A program made the position numbers and the translations under genes. Under the pieces are notes generated by a model, which saw only the letters and a program-made list of their open reading frames with translations, was not told where the DNA came from and did not search any database. Of a stretch of DNA of 64,000 nt, positions 23,943-36,488 are shown piece after piece (the first letter of the stretch is position 1; the number at the start of each line of letters is the position of its first letter). This stretch comes from Meandrina meandrites (taxonomy: Eukaryota; Cnidaria; Anthozoa; Scleractinia; Meandrinidae), in NCBI GenBank assembly GCA_963693305.1, contig OY855914.1, positions 22,661,972 through 22,725,971 on the forward strand, given 5' to 3'.

Positions 23943-24734
23943 TCGTTCGTTCGTTCGTTCGTTCGTTCGTTCGTTCGTTCGTTCGTTCGTTCGTTCTTTC
24001 GTTCGTTCGTTCGTTCATTTATACATTCATTCAGTCATAATTCAAATTTGTTATGTTATGGACATTTTGATTAAAATATGATTAATGTAGAAAAGATGAA
24101 AAGTAATAATGACGACAATATACACAATATTTTTGAACAGTTATGGAAAGAAAATAATATTCTATTAGACATATTTCAACAGAAAATTAAAGCAACAAAT
24201 CCCAATCCCTGAATTCTGAGAATTTTACTTACCCGTGTAGTACAGTGGAGAGACTAGCGACGCCATTCCAGTTCCGGCTACGAAAGCGCTTATGCAGATT
24301 TGTGGATAGAAAGATGTAAGACCGAGAAATGTAACTTCAGAAGCACCAGTAGCCATCGCATTTAACGCGATTCCTACCAGCTTTACTTTAATATCTTCCA
24401 CGAAGGCAATCAAAGTGAGTCCCAGAGTCATGCACAGGGCGATGAAGGAAACTTTCACGACGTAAGGGATTTTCTGTACAAACCAAGGAGTAATTATTTT
24501 TGTGACCGTCAAGGGGGTCACAAAGCAAACGAGGACTGTGGCTGTTGGGAGTTGCCTACCACTGAGAATGTCTTCTGACGCCATGAAGAGCATCTCTTGG
24601 TTGAAGAAGGAAAGCGTCCCGAAGACGCAGAAACATAGTGTATTCAACCAGCTCGTGTTGGAGTCAGAATTTGTCGGCTTTTTCCCCACGTCTGAGTTGA
24701 ATTTACAAAGGAGCTCCTTGATTCGACCGCACAT
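21895..24734 (-). CDS. CLN3: CLN3/battenin-like lysosomal membrane protein, copy 1
   Basis: Exons 24233-24734 and 21895-22739 join at a phase-1 site (TACACG|GGTAAGT; TTCCTCAG|GTCTT) to give 448 aa, close to human CLN3 (438). Conserved stretches include MASEDIL, a GASEVTFLGLTSFYP block near residues 137-151 and, in exon 2, AEYLSNSSV, the RTWIF helix and EFALGL. These follow the order of human CLN3. The protein is predicted to have many membrane segments. The family acts in the lysosomal or endosomal membrane and is needed for glycerophosphodiester clearance. ATG 24734 is chosen because copy 2 starts at the equivalent codon. The frame stays open further upstream without another ATG. The tail after the last helix carries conserved cysteines and ends NIHCK. 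The 1.5-kb intron holds two microsatellites. Confidence 0.92.
22785..22841 (+). repeat. (TAA)n microsatellite by a splice acceptor
   Basis: About 19 AAT/TAA units lie in the CLN3 copy 1 intron, some 45 bases from the exon 2 acceptor at 22740-22742, so length changes could touch the branch point region. Confidence 0.95.
23805..24035 (+). repeat. (ATTT)n then (GTTC)n tetranucleotide array
   Basis: An ATTT block grades into GTTC, then GCTC, then GTTC again over about 230 bases in the CLN3 copy 1 intron. The repeated RSFV frames through it are artefacts. Confidence 0.95.
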
Positions 24735-25953
24735 GATTTGCGCCGGTACAATTGTCGGTCGAGTGGTTCTAAGGGGCTTGAAACCAAATCTGTTGGCGAG
24801 TTTTTTCACAACAAACTGAATGAAACTTGAAGGGAGTCTTTTTTCCGCAGTGCTTCTCGCTGTTACCTATTCAAGTGGATAGGAAATGCGTATGATAATC
24901 AGACTGAAGTCTACTTAGTTGCAATTAAAATTTTTATAATCAATCAATGGATGCCACGCTTCAACGTCTAGCCGACAGCCCGAAGCACGTTACTTCACAG
25001 CTGTTTAACAACAAGAACAAGACACGCTTCCAATTACCTTCGGTTTACAAAATATATTATAATATAAGAGTAACAAGACCGAAGCTGGTAAAATTCCACC
25101 CAGAATAACTATAAAAGCTAATCGAGCTGTTTGGGGGATCTGACAGATTTATACGTGTTTATTTGTCATGCTTCACAGTTCCTCAATGGGAGCAGCCAAT
25201 CGAGGAAAGTTTCCAGAATGATTTTCTTTGTTACAATAAGTTTTCACAAACGTTTCAATAAAAATAAGCCCTTTTTTGTTCAAAATAATGCACCTTGAAG
25301 ACCTTGAGCAGAAGGTACTTCTAGGAGAGTTCTCAGGCAACAATAAAGATTGCGAAGAGTTGAATGTTCAAAAATTTAACCAAATTAACAAAGAGGCCAA
25401 CATTAAAGTTGGAACGTCCATGACCGTGCAGATCTTTTGTTTTGCTTTCATACACTATGCATGAGTTACGCCAGGTTTTTTGCATGGTCAACCCCCAAAA
25501 TAGTGAACAAAAACCTATAATAAAGAACTTTGCCGGGCTTCGCAACCATTTCCCTCTATTAACGACGATTTAACAATGAATGATAGTTTGTTAGCTTGCT
25601 TCGCGAGCAGTCTAACCTAAACCACCGGCATCTAGGATTTTGGGGCATGTCCGGGTGCAACGCAGGCTACGGTTCAAATAGGGAGTTTAAGCCCCCTGGG
25701 GACCCCCCTATAAAAATGATGGGGGTACTCGTCGTACCGTTTAGGAGGTAAAAAAATTTGTCGATTGGTATCGCTTGGGGTATTAAAATATAAAATGGCT
25801 GCCGTTTGAGTTATCGCGGTACCTTTTAGGGTATTGAGCCAAAATATAGCAGATAGACAGGTTTCTTCAGGTTTCTCCAGAAGAAGAAGAAGAAGAAGAA
25901 GAATTAAAATTATAAAGTAAGGAATAATAAGAAAAAAAAAACTATTACAGTGA
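24735..25953. other. 5' flank of CLN3 copy 1, no other gene
   Basis: Expected to hold the promoter and 5' UTR of the minus-strand CLN3-like gene. A small (GAA)n run lies at 25880-25903. Short frames at 25276-25464 and 25333-25545 are antisense to each other and unsupported. Confidence 0.45.
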
Positions 25954-26331
25954 ACAGCTATTTCGAGAAATGTTGTCGGAAAAAGCACCAAAGTACACGC
26001 GACAAGACCGAAAGGTGCTCTGGGTATTCACTGTAATTTTTGCATATTGGCCTGGCGGAAATGAACAAGTTTGTATTTTTGCACGTGAAAATTTTGTTTT
26101 CCCTCTAAGGAGGCCTTTACCTGAAGCCTTACTTTTACTGGACATCACATGTCTTTGTATTAGGAAAATTCTTTTAAAATACAGCGTGTCTGAACGTACC
26201 TTGTTTCCAGATACTGAAGAGAAATGAAACGTGCAAATTCGCGGTTATTATGTCGTTTTCCCACACAACCTTTCGGTCTTGTCGCGTGCACCTGTGTGCT
26301 TTTTTCCGACAACCTTTCTCGAAATAGCTGT
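25954..26331. mobile_element. MITE family A, copy 1 (378 bp)
   Basis: The left end ACAGCTATTTCGAGAAA matches the reverse complement of the right end exactly for 17 bases. The match continues with small gaps to about 65 bases (TTGTCGGAAAAA and CGCGACAAGACCGAAAGG in both arms). The interior has GTTTGTATTTTTGCACGTG, also present in the copy at 45917-46320. Non-coding. Confidence 0.9.
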
Positions 26332-27094
26332 ATGCACATAATGATAAAAACTTGGAAAAAACCTCAAAAACTCCCGGTACCTTTTAGGGGTGAAATTATT
26401 TGGGACCAGGGCTTCTTTTCAAAATTTTCGACAAGCACCCCCGTCATTTTCGCCCCCCTCTCCCCCCGGGGCTTAAGAAAACAACAATGACGATGGCTAC
26501 GGGAACGTCGCTCTGCAAGTGCGTTAATTTATAGATCTCTGTACTTTCCCTCTGTAAAACAACAATGTTAAATAAAGAAGTTCTATCTTATGATGAGAAC
26601 GAGAACACAACGGCGAATTTTTTAAGTGAACGCTGTCTTAAAAATATTGGGCTAAGGATAGTCCCGCTTGACTGAAAGAAAGACTGATTCAGATAATCGC
26701 GAGATTCTTAAATAGACTCTAAATAAGGATTCACGTTTTAATCGACGTCCTCAGCATCGTCGTCGCTTGTGCTTACACTACCTTATTATCGCGATCGAGA
26801 CTGCTGAGATCTTAGCTTGATTCAGACGCGGATACTTAATTCAAGGTATTAGGTTCGGCTCCTGAAGAGTTCGGCGTCTGATCCAGGACTAATTACTACC
26901 TACCTTGGATATTTCCCGATAGCGTCCTACTGCGGAAAAGCTTCTAATTTTCAATCTTATCCTACCCAAATTTCTTCGGCAAATATACAGCCTGATTCCA
27001 CTAAAATGAGGACGGTAATAAAAAACAAAAACAAAACAAATTGTGCGTGGGAGACACGCATAAAATTTGCTCATTCTGGCCATACTAAATATGT
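26332..27094. other. Intergenic, no gene seen
   Basis: AT-rich sequence with a short C-rich patch at 26440-26470. Nothing coding is supported. Confidence 0.45.
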
Positions 27095-27215
27095 ATATGT
27101 TGTATGCGATGGACTACATCCCATCCAGGGGGGAGTAGAAATACTCCTAGTCGCTTCATGCTAAGGAAACCGGGATAAGCTCCGGCCTGGTGAGCCACTA
27201 GGCTCGTATGCAGAA
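27095..27215 (+). mobile_element. SINE 3' tail fragment
   Basis: ACATCCCATCCAGGGGGGAG and GGGATAAGCTCCGGCCTG match the tail of the full SINE at 59938-60216 (CATCCCATCCAGGGGGGAGT, GGGATAAGCTCTGGCCTG). The tRNA-like head is missing. Confidence 0.75.
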
Positions 27216-27656
27216 TTTACTTACCTTTACTGGTTGTTGATGGCACTTCGATTGAATTGAAATAGTGAATTCTGCCTGAAAATACACGAATATTATTGTT
27301 ATTATTATTATTTCACATTCTTGGTAACGGGGATTGCTTTACAAGAACTTTAAAGCGCCCACCTTCTGAAAGGTGTTTTACTCTCTCTATTTCGTTATAT
27401 CAGCTTTGTCCTCTTCACGTTCTTCAGTAATATTCTGCTTTTGTCAATGCAAATCCCGAGCAGCACATTCCGGTTAAAGATGTGTTTAAAATGATTATGA
27501 CTAAACTCAACTAATGTTTTAATTATTTTCAGGTGGATATTTATTTCAAGCCGATTGTTTTTCTTTGACATGAGAAAATACTGTACAGGTGAGCCTGTGG
27601 TCATTCAAAATACTGTCAAGTCCTACCAACCTAGCCTCCTCTGCAAGCAACGGGAA

Positions 27657-27956
27657 GACTAGGAACGAACGAAAGGGAGGAGAACGAGAAACTCCTCGAG
27701 GGACTCCCCACAGGAGCACGAGGACGCGCTTTCGTTCCTGGGGCCCGTTTCTCGAAGGTCCCGAAAAGTTTCCGCACCTGGAAAGCCATAGCAAAATCTC
27801 AAACCTTATGATTACAGAGCTGTTTTATTCTATAGAATTCTTTGTTTTAAAGAAACATATATCTAAATTAAAAATGGCTTTGTGGGCCCGAAAAGTTTCC
27901 GGGGGTTTCTAAAAATGGCCCCTTCTCGTTCACCTCCCTTTCGTTCGTTCCTAGTC
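27657..27956. mobile_element. 300-bp TIR element
   Basis: GACTAGGAACGAACGAAAGG at the left end is mirrored by CCTTTCGTTCGTTCCTAGTC at the right; about 30 bases match with small differences. Inside, CCCGAAAAGTTTCCG occurs twice. The overlapping frames on both strands are unsupported. Confidence 0.85.
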
Positions 27957-28332
27957 AACTCACGTATGACAAATAAGCTTAGATGCCATTCAAGCTAGCG
28001 GTATGCAAACCCACTTGTCGAGAATTGTCGATGAGTGTTCTGAATCAATAACAAAGGCAATTAAAGAGATTCAGCTTCGGTTCTTCTCACCTGAGTGCCA
28101 AAGATTTTTTTAGCGGTTCCGTTACAGATTTCGGTCAAGTCTTTATTGTATCGGCGTTGCCAGCGAATTTGAATAAAAAACCCCTCCGGAATGCAGTGTG
28201 CTCAAACCTTTGTTTTAATTGCCATGGAGCCTTGAACTTTCAAATTAACAATAGAAATGGCCATATACGAAGCGAAAATGCGTGGCGTTTCTGCTCGAAA
28301 TTCAAACTCAAAGGTTGATATTTATAAACACC

Positions 28333-28451
28333 TGGGTAGAGAGAGGCACTGTGAGAGTAAAGTGTGTTGTTCAAGAGCCCCGGGCCAGGGCTCGAACCCA
28401 GACCTCTCGACCAGAGTCCAGCACACTAACCACAAGACCACAGACCCTCTG
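28333..28451 (-). mobile_element. tRNA-derived SINE fragment
   Basis: Same family as 1-166. On the minus strand a tRNA-like head with B-box-like GGGTTCGAGCC precedes the body CACTTTACTCTCACAGTGCC. Not a functional tRNA. Confidence 0.75.
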
Positions 28452-29770
28452 ACAATAACAACAATGTGAAGTAGAAAGTTCGAGAGTTACCGAAAAACGT
28501 AACAACAAATTAAAACCAACACAAGACGAATTGGACACTTTAAAAATAAGTCTACTCTTTTTGTTTTACTCTTTAAGACACTTCCATGCCTTTCTCTGTT
28601 TACTCACACATGATTTCCTATTCCCCAATTAACATTCAAGAATTTGCATTCCTTGGTCGCCATCAAGAAGTTTCCCTTGATAAAAAATAAATAACTTCGT
28701 TTCAAGTTATTCTACAATATTGATCTGAAAATACCCACAAAATCAAAGATCGATTGTCGATCAATACTGTATTCGCGGATATTGCCGTTTACTAACCAGT
28801 TAGTTCTTCATCTAAATAAATTACACACTTATTGCTATGATTAAAAACCTAATTAATGGTTAATTGTCGATCGATTTATTTTTAAGTAAATCACGGATTA
28901 ATACTATTTATATTCTACGTTATTTTGCCCGGAAGACTCAATCTGTTTACATTACTCTGCTCCGGTGTTATACACCAAAAAATAATATATTCTTTACATT
29001 ATACTATACTGCTATAAATCTTCTTCCTCTCTTCAGAAGGTCAATAGTATTTTCGTCACTGACTGGTTAAGAACTCAGAAATTATTAATGTTTTATGATG
29101 TTAAAAATGCCTATTGCAATTAACTTTCTTCAACTTAACCAGAATACTATATGATATCTCCCCACGAAATTATTGCTTATTCATGAATTTAATTTGCTAA
29201 GCAAGAATTAAATACGGACTGGATCCTATTGGTTACATATTTCTAATTAACAACTTAAGTTTCCATCGGCCGATAGTATCAAAGTAAAAAGAAACCCAAA
29301 GCAACTGAACTATCATGCATAGTACTCGATATAACTGATAAATTGAACTGAAAAAAAAAACTGATTCATCTACGGCTGGGCTTGGAGCTTGGTACATCGC
29401 CTGCCTATCAACCAATGGAAACTTCATTTTCTGCCACTGTGTTATTGCTTAATATTTAATTTATATCTTTGGTAACTTATAAAAATGATAAAATTTTCTT
29501 CTTTTGAAACAACGCATATGCAGTAAAAAAACTTATAACTGAGTTGGAAATCCTGGCCAATTCATAAATACACAAGAACAAAATAGAATGTTTTTACTAC
29601 TTTTTCAACAAAATGACCATTCACAGGGCTTGAAATGATTAACATTTACAATTATGTAAGAAACCAAACGTTTTTCGGTTTGAATTAAAACGTTTCGTTT
29701 TTAAATTTAAGTATATTTTTTGGATTATTTTTAGTCTTATGAATAGCCATCAACATGGACATAAACAACA
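28452..29770. other. Between the CLN3 copies, no gene seen
   Basis: AT-rich. The 3' UTR of CLN3 copy 2 must end in the right part. No other exon is supported. Confidence 0.5.
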
Positions 29771-32700
29771 TTAACAATGGATGTTGACTTCCCAGCCTGT
29801 GGTGTTTCGATGCCTTGTGAAGCAGAAATCTTTGTTGGCTGCGAAATGTTCGACGCATTTTTCCGTGAGGTAAGGCTCCACGACCAGACCAAGCAACCCG
29901 GCCACAAATGCGCCGACCGCGTTCCCTGCGGTCAGCAGTCCCAGGGCAAACTCTCTCTCATCGGGCGCAACATGACGCGAGACAGCATGGGGCGAGTGAA
30001 GGACGATCATTCCAGCCACCAGACCAAGGGTGGAGCAGAGAGAAATGATTATCCAGATATACCAGACGAAATGATACCAGGACTCGAACAAGAAGAAAAT
30101 CAAATGCGCCATCTCTATCATCGCAAAGATCCACGTTCTGTCGCACTTCAGGAACTCTATGGCGTCTGAAGGTAGGCAAGCAAAAACGAACAGATAGCTT
30201 CTACCAACGAATTTTCCAATTCTGTAGGATAGTGAGTAATACAGGAAGTGATCTCGAGGGAGAACGTGAGAATTGGGGAAGGCGATCGTGGTAATCACGG
30301 AGGAATTGGACATGTATTCCGCGAAGAAGCTCAGGAATAGAGGGATGATAAAGGGAAGAATCATCATGCCGATTCTAAGCTTTTCACCACAGGGGAGATT
30401 TTGAGGATCGACTGCGACCTGGTCTGTGGGGTCAGATGTGGATGCTACTATCGTGTATTCCACTTCCATGTGTTCCTTAGGGCTGCTGTATTGGCCGTTT
30501 GTGATGTAGTCCTTGTCCAGCACTGCGTAGAACACTAGGATCAACACAGGCAAGGGAATCGTAATCAAGATGGCAGTCTTTGGAGAGGTGCAACCCCATG
30601 TCGTGAGACCTAAAGAAATGAGAGTATTGGTGAAATGGAATTTCTCATCTTATTTTAAAAATATACACTTGTTTTACTGGAAAATAGACCACTGACAAAA
30701 TTCATATGAAAATACATCCCGGGACCGTATCCTCACATTTTGAGTTTGACACTGAAAGCGCGAGCCATAAAACTCGTGTTTTAACAGTGTTTAATCTTTG
30801 CGCGTGGGTTCTCAGTGTTGGCCAAGACTCAGTTCTGCTAGCGCCCGTGCATGCTCAGGCGTAAGCGAAAACCGTTCATTCCCTGCAAATTTTGGGTACT
30901 TTAAATTGGAAGATACGAGCGCTCCTTCACTTTTGTGATAAATTCTGAAGCGTGAAACATTAATTGTGTCATGTAGCGAACTGAATTTCGGAATGAGGCG
31001 AATTTTTTAAACCGAAGTTACTCTGTACTTTGAAAATATTTTAATATTCTATTGGTGGTTTTTATGTGGCATCATCACAATTCTAAAATCGTATTTTTCA
31101 ATCGTTCAAAGTTATTTTTTCTCACATATTCTAGGCATGATTGTGAACATAAACCGCTATGCAAATTCTGGTAACGGTTCAGTGCTTCGTTAAGGCGATG
31201 AAAAATTTCGAAGTTTTGAAATGACGGAAAGTGTTTTTTTTTGTCACAAAACGGACATTTTTATCGCATTTTTAATTTTCAGGTGTGATAATAATTTAGA
31301 AATGATATCTAAAATGATTTTAGGTGAAACCGAATAATATAAATGGTAGAAGGATTAGGTTTACTAATTGAACAATTCTATGAACGCCATATTTTTGTGT
31401 GCCAAACAGACACAAACATAGCGGCTGCAATCTAAAGAATAATTTTTTTAAAATATATATATTTTCGTAATAACTTGCTAGTGAAAATAGATGACAAAAC
31501 ATGTATTTCTGCCTGGGCTTTAATCTAATCATAATAGTTTTCTGTTGTTTTACATGCAGACAAACAGTTTTTGTAGCACTTATAAAGAGCCAATATAGGA
31601 CAAGAGAGGTCAGTTACCAAGTGGACCGCGTCAAACAGGAAAAAGTAAAGCATTTTAACTATTCCCTTAAAGGCAGACAATTGCATAGCTTTTTTGACAT
31701 TTACATCCAATTTACAGTGCCAGATAAATTCATTCGATGTGAATACAAGTTAAAACGCGCCTTTTAACATGTTTATATAACAACGAAAAAAAAATGAAAA
31801 ATACTTCGAGCAAAATGTTCCCCCGTCTCTGCTCCCCCCTACCCCCCTCACGGGGTAGAGTTACTGGGAGCAGAGTCTCTGCAGAGTCCCACCCTCACCG
31901 GTCCACCCGCACGAGGGAGCTCCGCTACGCTCATAATGCGAATAGCATTATATAAGAGTTGATCAACTCTTTTCCTCCCATGTGGGAGGCATTTTCTTAG
32001 ACTCCACGAGGCGTAGCCCCGTTTTGGTGCTAAGCTTGTTTTCGTCCTATAATGTGATAAAATCGCTGTTTTCGTTTATAATTCTGGCAGACGTATTGAA
32101 CTTATGGATTTCTCGATATATTTTAGCTCGATGTTGGTCACATCTTGGATTTCTTGAAAAGCTCGTTCTTAAGGCGGGGGTACACCTGAAACCTGTTTTT
32201 CCACCGCTAAACTTGGGTTTAATGCGAATATCTCGTCTGCGTTTCAAACTCTATGCTCATTTCACAAGGCTATGATAAGCGGTGTTTTGTAAATTTTTTG
32301 GTGATTTTTGGGGATGTTTGGAAAGAGATAGTTTTTCTCAAAGGATTAGTTAAATTTGGAGAAATAAGAAATATTAAGGATTTAATGTGATTTTAAAATT
32401 AGAATTTGAAGTTAAAAATTAGTATATGGACACCCAAACAGTCCCCTGACAACCTGGGGTGCTCTTGCGTGGGGGTCAACTGTCTGTTGGTGTTTCAAAA
32501 ATAATTTTCTTTCTTCTATCCCTTCCTTAAACCTCTTAAAATTTCACTCAAAATCGGGTATACCCCCACCTTAAGGAAAAAAAAACAAAACGCTAAATTC
32601 ATTTTAAAATGCCGAAACAAATGCCACTTTGAAGCTAGGATTTAGTGAGGGCTTTTTTCTTTTACCAAGCTTTAAGTCGCAGAGTGTATCCGTCCTGCCA

Positions 32701-33702
32701 CAGAGGAAGGAAATCTTAACAAAAGAAGCCTCTAAAAACGGTAAAAAGCTCTCGGCTACACTCAACAAAGATCAAGTCTGTTGTTTTGTTTAACACCATT
32801 CATGCAAACGACGATTCAATGTCGCTGTTTAGAACGGCTGGCTCGCGCAATAAACCGTGGAACCTAGTGAGTGGGTTGAAAACACAGGTGCTTCCTTCCG
32901 TTTAACCGAATTTTTACATTTGTGAGTGAAAATTTTATTTTACTTTTTACTGTCAGCCCCAGATATAAGAACTAAAATAACTGGAGTCAACAAATGTCAA
33001 TTGCGAGTCGACCATTGAAGATAAAAATTTGAATACTGTCTATTAAACAAAATGGCACTCGCCAACCGGTATTAACGCTTGTGTATATTAGAAATAAGCG
33101 GGATTGTTTCTCTTCTGAAATATAATTATAGTGGATATAAAAAAAGAAACGAAGTCCAACCCCTTAAAAAAGCGCATTAAATTGAGAGTATTTCGCTTAC
33201 CTGTGTAGTACAGTGGTGAGACTAGCGAAGCCATTCCAGTTCCCGCGACAAACGAGCTTATACAGATTTGTGGATAGAACGATGTGAGGCCGAGAAATAT
33301 AACTTCAGAAGCACCAGTAGCCATCGCATTTAACCCGATTCCTACCAGCTTTACTTTAATATCTTCCACGAAGACGATCAAAATTAGTCCCAGAGTCATA
33401 AACAGGGCGATGAAGGAAACTTTCACGACGTAAGAGATTTTTTGTATAAACCACGGCGCGAATATTTTCGTGATCATCAATGGGGTCACGAAGCAAACGA
33501 GAATTGTAGCTGTTGGGAGTTTCCTGCCGCTAAGAATGTCCTCTGACGCCGTGTAAAGCATCTCTTGGTTGAAGAAAGCGAGAGTGCCGAACACGAAGAA
33601 ACATAGCGTATTCAATCCGCTTGTCTTTGATTCAGAACTTGTCGGCTTCTTGTCCACCTCTGGGCTTAATTTACAAAAGAGCTCCTTGATTCGGTCGCAC
33701 AT
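29771..33702 (-). CDS. CLN3: CLN3/battenin-like lysosomal membrane protein, copy 2
   Basis: Exons 33201-33702 and 29771-30609 join at the same codon and phase as copy 1 (TACACAG|GTAAGC; CTTTAG|GTCTC) to give 446 aa. Exon 1 is 502 nt in both copies; exon 2 is 839 against 845 nt, the difference being a two-codon gap in a loop (SDATADQV versus SDPTDQV). Most residues match copy 1. Differences cluster in the N terminus (MCDRIKELFCKLSPEV versus MCGRIKELLCKFNSDV), the luminal loop and mid helices. The last 100 residues are nearly unchanged. Function as for copy 1: a polytopic lysosomal or endosomal membrane protein. Same orientation, with 5.0 kb between the genes. The 2.6-kb intron holds a TTAA-flanked MITE and a cluster of palindromes. 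Both copies look intact, so this is a genuine tandem pair and not a pseudogene. Confidence 0.92.
31933..31989. repeat. Three consecutive palindromes
   Basis: ATAATGC-5-GCATTAT (31933-31951), the perfect AAGAGTTGATCAACTCTT (31954-31971) and CCTCCCATGTGGGAGG (31974-31989) stand side by side in the CLN3 copy 2 intron. Confidence 0.85.
32169..32574. mobile_element. piggyBac-like MITE with TTAA ends
   Basis: TTAAGGCGGGGGTACACC at the left and the reverse complement of GGTATACCCCCACCTTAA at the right match with two substitutions. TTAA stands at both outer ends (32169-32172, 32571-32574), as expected for piggyBac-type target duplication. 406 bp, non-coding, in the CLN3 copy 2 intron. Confidence 0.8.
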
Positions 33703-36086
33703 GGTTTAAAGCGCGTAGAATTCTAAATTCAATTGGGCGATTCCAAGGATGAAAAATCTGATCGCCGGTTCGTTTACGGCATGATCGCGGAGAAACACAG
33801 ACGGTCGTGAGAGCGAGTCAGCCCGAACAATATTTCATGTCCTTTTCTCCGCTGTAATCAACAGAAGAAAATTTGAATTGCAGATTTTGATATATATGCC
33901 ACAGGAAATCGAGAACAATGGCAGCCCACAAAACAAAGATTGTATACATTTTAAATTGAAAAGACTTACATAAGTGGAGAATTTTTGTTGGGGCGAAGAT
34001 TCACTTGAGCTAAAACTGGAGATGTTCGACAACTATTCAGCGTTAAAAATACGATTGTACGATAGAAATAAAAAGTAATTAAGTTTAGATCTAGATCATC
34101 GAAGAAAAAAAAATAAAAAGTGCTTATGAAAGAAAGGAATTATCATACTAATTAAGGTTTCCATAGCAACCTTGACGGTTGTAAAACTGCCAGGATAATT
34201 TTAGAATACGGTTCTCTCGCATTCAGAATTTTACTGATTTTTTTACGCTTTCTTTTCGGATTTATGTGATTAATCTTTTTGCGTGAACGGATATAAAATT
34301 AAAATGGTTTTATGTGAATCATTGTGGTTTCAAATTAGTTACATAGAACTACCCCACAAATTTTGTATTTTTAAAAATCACCTCCTCGCCCGAGAGATAA
34401 ATGCACTTAATCTTTTTCTCGATGACCAAATATCAGTTATGAATACGCAGAAATTTAAATAGGTGACAGGGAAGGCATAAATTTATATCAAATCCTGAAT
34501 ATTCTAATTTTTTTTTATTTTCAGTGTAGTGTTATGGCCTTTTCTTGACTCCTACGCAGAGCTTCCTTGCGTAAATTACCAATTGAATGGCAAATTCAAT
34601 TCCTCTGCAATAAATGTTTGGTTGTGATCCTGAAAGATTAAGTTCCGACGCCAAACAACTTTGGTAGAAAAAATGTCGGTTCGAGGAATTTAAGGATAAA
34701 CGGAGAAAAAACTAAAAGAGAAACGAATAAACAAAAATCAAAGATGATAAACAGATGTAACATTATACAACCATATATATATATATATCTTTATGTTTTT
34801 TTATTTATCATTTTATTCATGACAAAATACGTCAAAAGAAGAATTCTCGACTACTTATATATTCAGTTTGTCAAAACTGGCGTTCAAACATTTCATATTT
34901 TTCGTTTTCACGCAGTTTGAAAAATAGGAAATTTAGGAAGGTTCTTTATTTCCATTCCACTTAAATTGTGGTTAATTTTGAGGAGAAAATAGGTGGGATT
35001 GACAAACGTCAACAAGTGAACCCCCAACCCGAAATCCATTTTTAGACAACGCAAATTTTTGTTCATTTCGCGTTCAAATATGCACATTTTCGGCCAAATT
35101 TCGTGAAAGCTTGAATTTTTTAGTTAATTCTCACACAATTCTTGTGATACAAAAAGTAAACTTTTGATAGAGATAATTACAAAGGTAGGGTTCGAGATAA
35201 CAGCTGTCCTATGGCCAAACGCTGGCCGAATTTCACATATGACGGGCAAAATAATTAAGAGCTGCTAAACAAAAAATAAGCTGGCAAGAAAAATTTGGCA
35301 TGTTTACCTCACACACTTACAAACATTTTGATTTGGTTTTGTATTGCTAAAATTAGTGTACACACTAATTTGGCAAGTCGAATTTAAATTGGCTGTTCAA
35401 AATGTACGTATTTGCTCAGCTGAAAAAAATGTTTTAATGTCTGGGGATATGTTTTCCTGTTTCAAGCTCTTAGATATCCACAAATGAGCCTTTGTGGAAT
35501 TTCCGTGTATTTAGAAGATGACGACATAAACCTCACTGTTTCTGAAAATGGGAACATTCTCGATCCCCGGGGCCTCCGGAATCGCATAGCCCGGTGGGGC
35601 CTTAGCACGAAAAATCGTGTCTAATACCCACTGGTTAAAAAAATCCCGGCTTCGGCATAAGCTTAAGTACAAACACACATAACTTAATGGGAAACATTTC
35701 ACGAGTAATGACTTAAGAGTAACGTTAACCCACTCGCTATGTTTCGTCCCAATACATACCCAATAATTTAATATTCCTTAATAAAATTAAATAAAAGCTC
35801 TCAAGCACTTAGTTTGATATTTGTCCTTATTCAAAAAGAGCCTCATAGATCAGGCATTCAGAGATTGAGCCGACGGTATTCACGAGTCCGACCAGCGGAA
35901 ACTCGCTTCTGACATGCGCAATATATCACTGTCTTATCAAGATGTTATAAATGAAGTAATAAAAATATAAAGCAAATATATATTAGATTGGTGCTTGCTA
36001 GCGTTAATTAAATAAATTGGACTACGCAACGGGAAAATTTTTTGGCTAGACATCGTTGTTCACAAGAAGAAACGTGTACAAATAGT
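33703..36086. other. 5' flank of CLN3 copy 2 and intergenic DNA
   Basis: The promoter and 5' UTR of CLN3 copy 2 should be at the left. An (AT)n run lies at 34773-34788. A GC-rich patch at 35556-35610 keeps a 63-codon minus frame open (35511-35702) that I do not recognise. No gene is supported. Confidence 0.45.
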
Positions 36087-36308
36087 AGAGAGCTTAAGCA
36101 TAGGCGTTTTTGAGCCACGGACAGCAGCCGGAAATGGAACCTTATTCTCGTCTTTGGCGCTTATTGTCATCTTTTTGTTCATACATTCAAGTTTTGCTAA
36201 AAAGAAAGCTTTCTAACTTATTTTTGGAGGTAAAAGTTCGCCAAAACGTTAAACATTGGCCTTCCGGTTGCCGTCAGTGGCTCAAAAACTTCTGTGCTTA
36301 CGCTCTCT
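36087..36308. mobile_element. 222-bp MITE with TA target duplication
   Basis: GTTTTTGAGCCACGGACAGC near the left end is mirrored by the right arm over about 45 bases (GTTTTTGAGCCACTGACGGC on the reverse strand). Ends GAGAGC/GCTCTC are flanked by TA on both sides, as for Tc1/mariner-type elements. Confidence 0.85.
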
Positions 36309-36488
36309 AGTAACAGAGTTTCGCCGCCAAGTCCATGATCTCCGTTTGTGGGAAATTTTTGTATCACGTTTTGACGCAATCACGTCCATAACGTCAAAAA
36401 TATTGTCGAGTCACTGACGTTGAAATAAGAACTTCCCAGTCCGAGGTAACAAGGAAAAACGCACAAAATATTGAAATATTTGACTTAC

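Noticed and set aside
23774..24081. RSFV-repeat protein frames
   Set aside because: Pure translation of the GTTC/ATTT microsatellite in the CLN3 copy 1 intron.
29777..30169. Plus-strand frames opposite CLN3 copy 2
   Set aside because: Shadows of the minus-strand CLN3 exon 2; copy 1 shows the same shadow.
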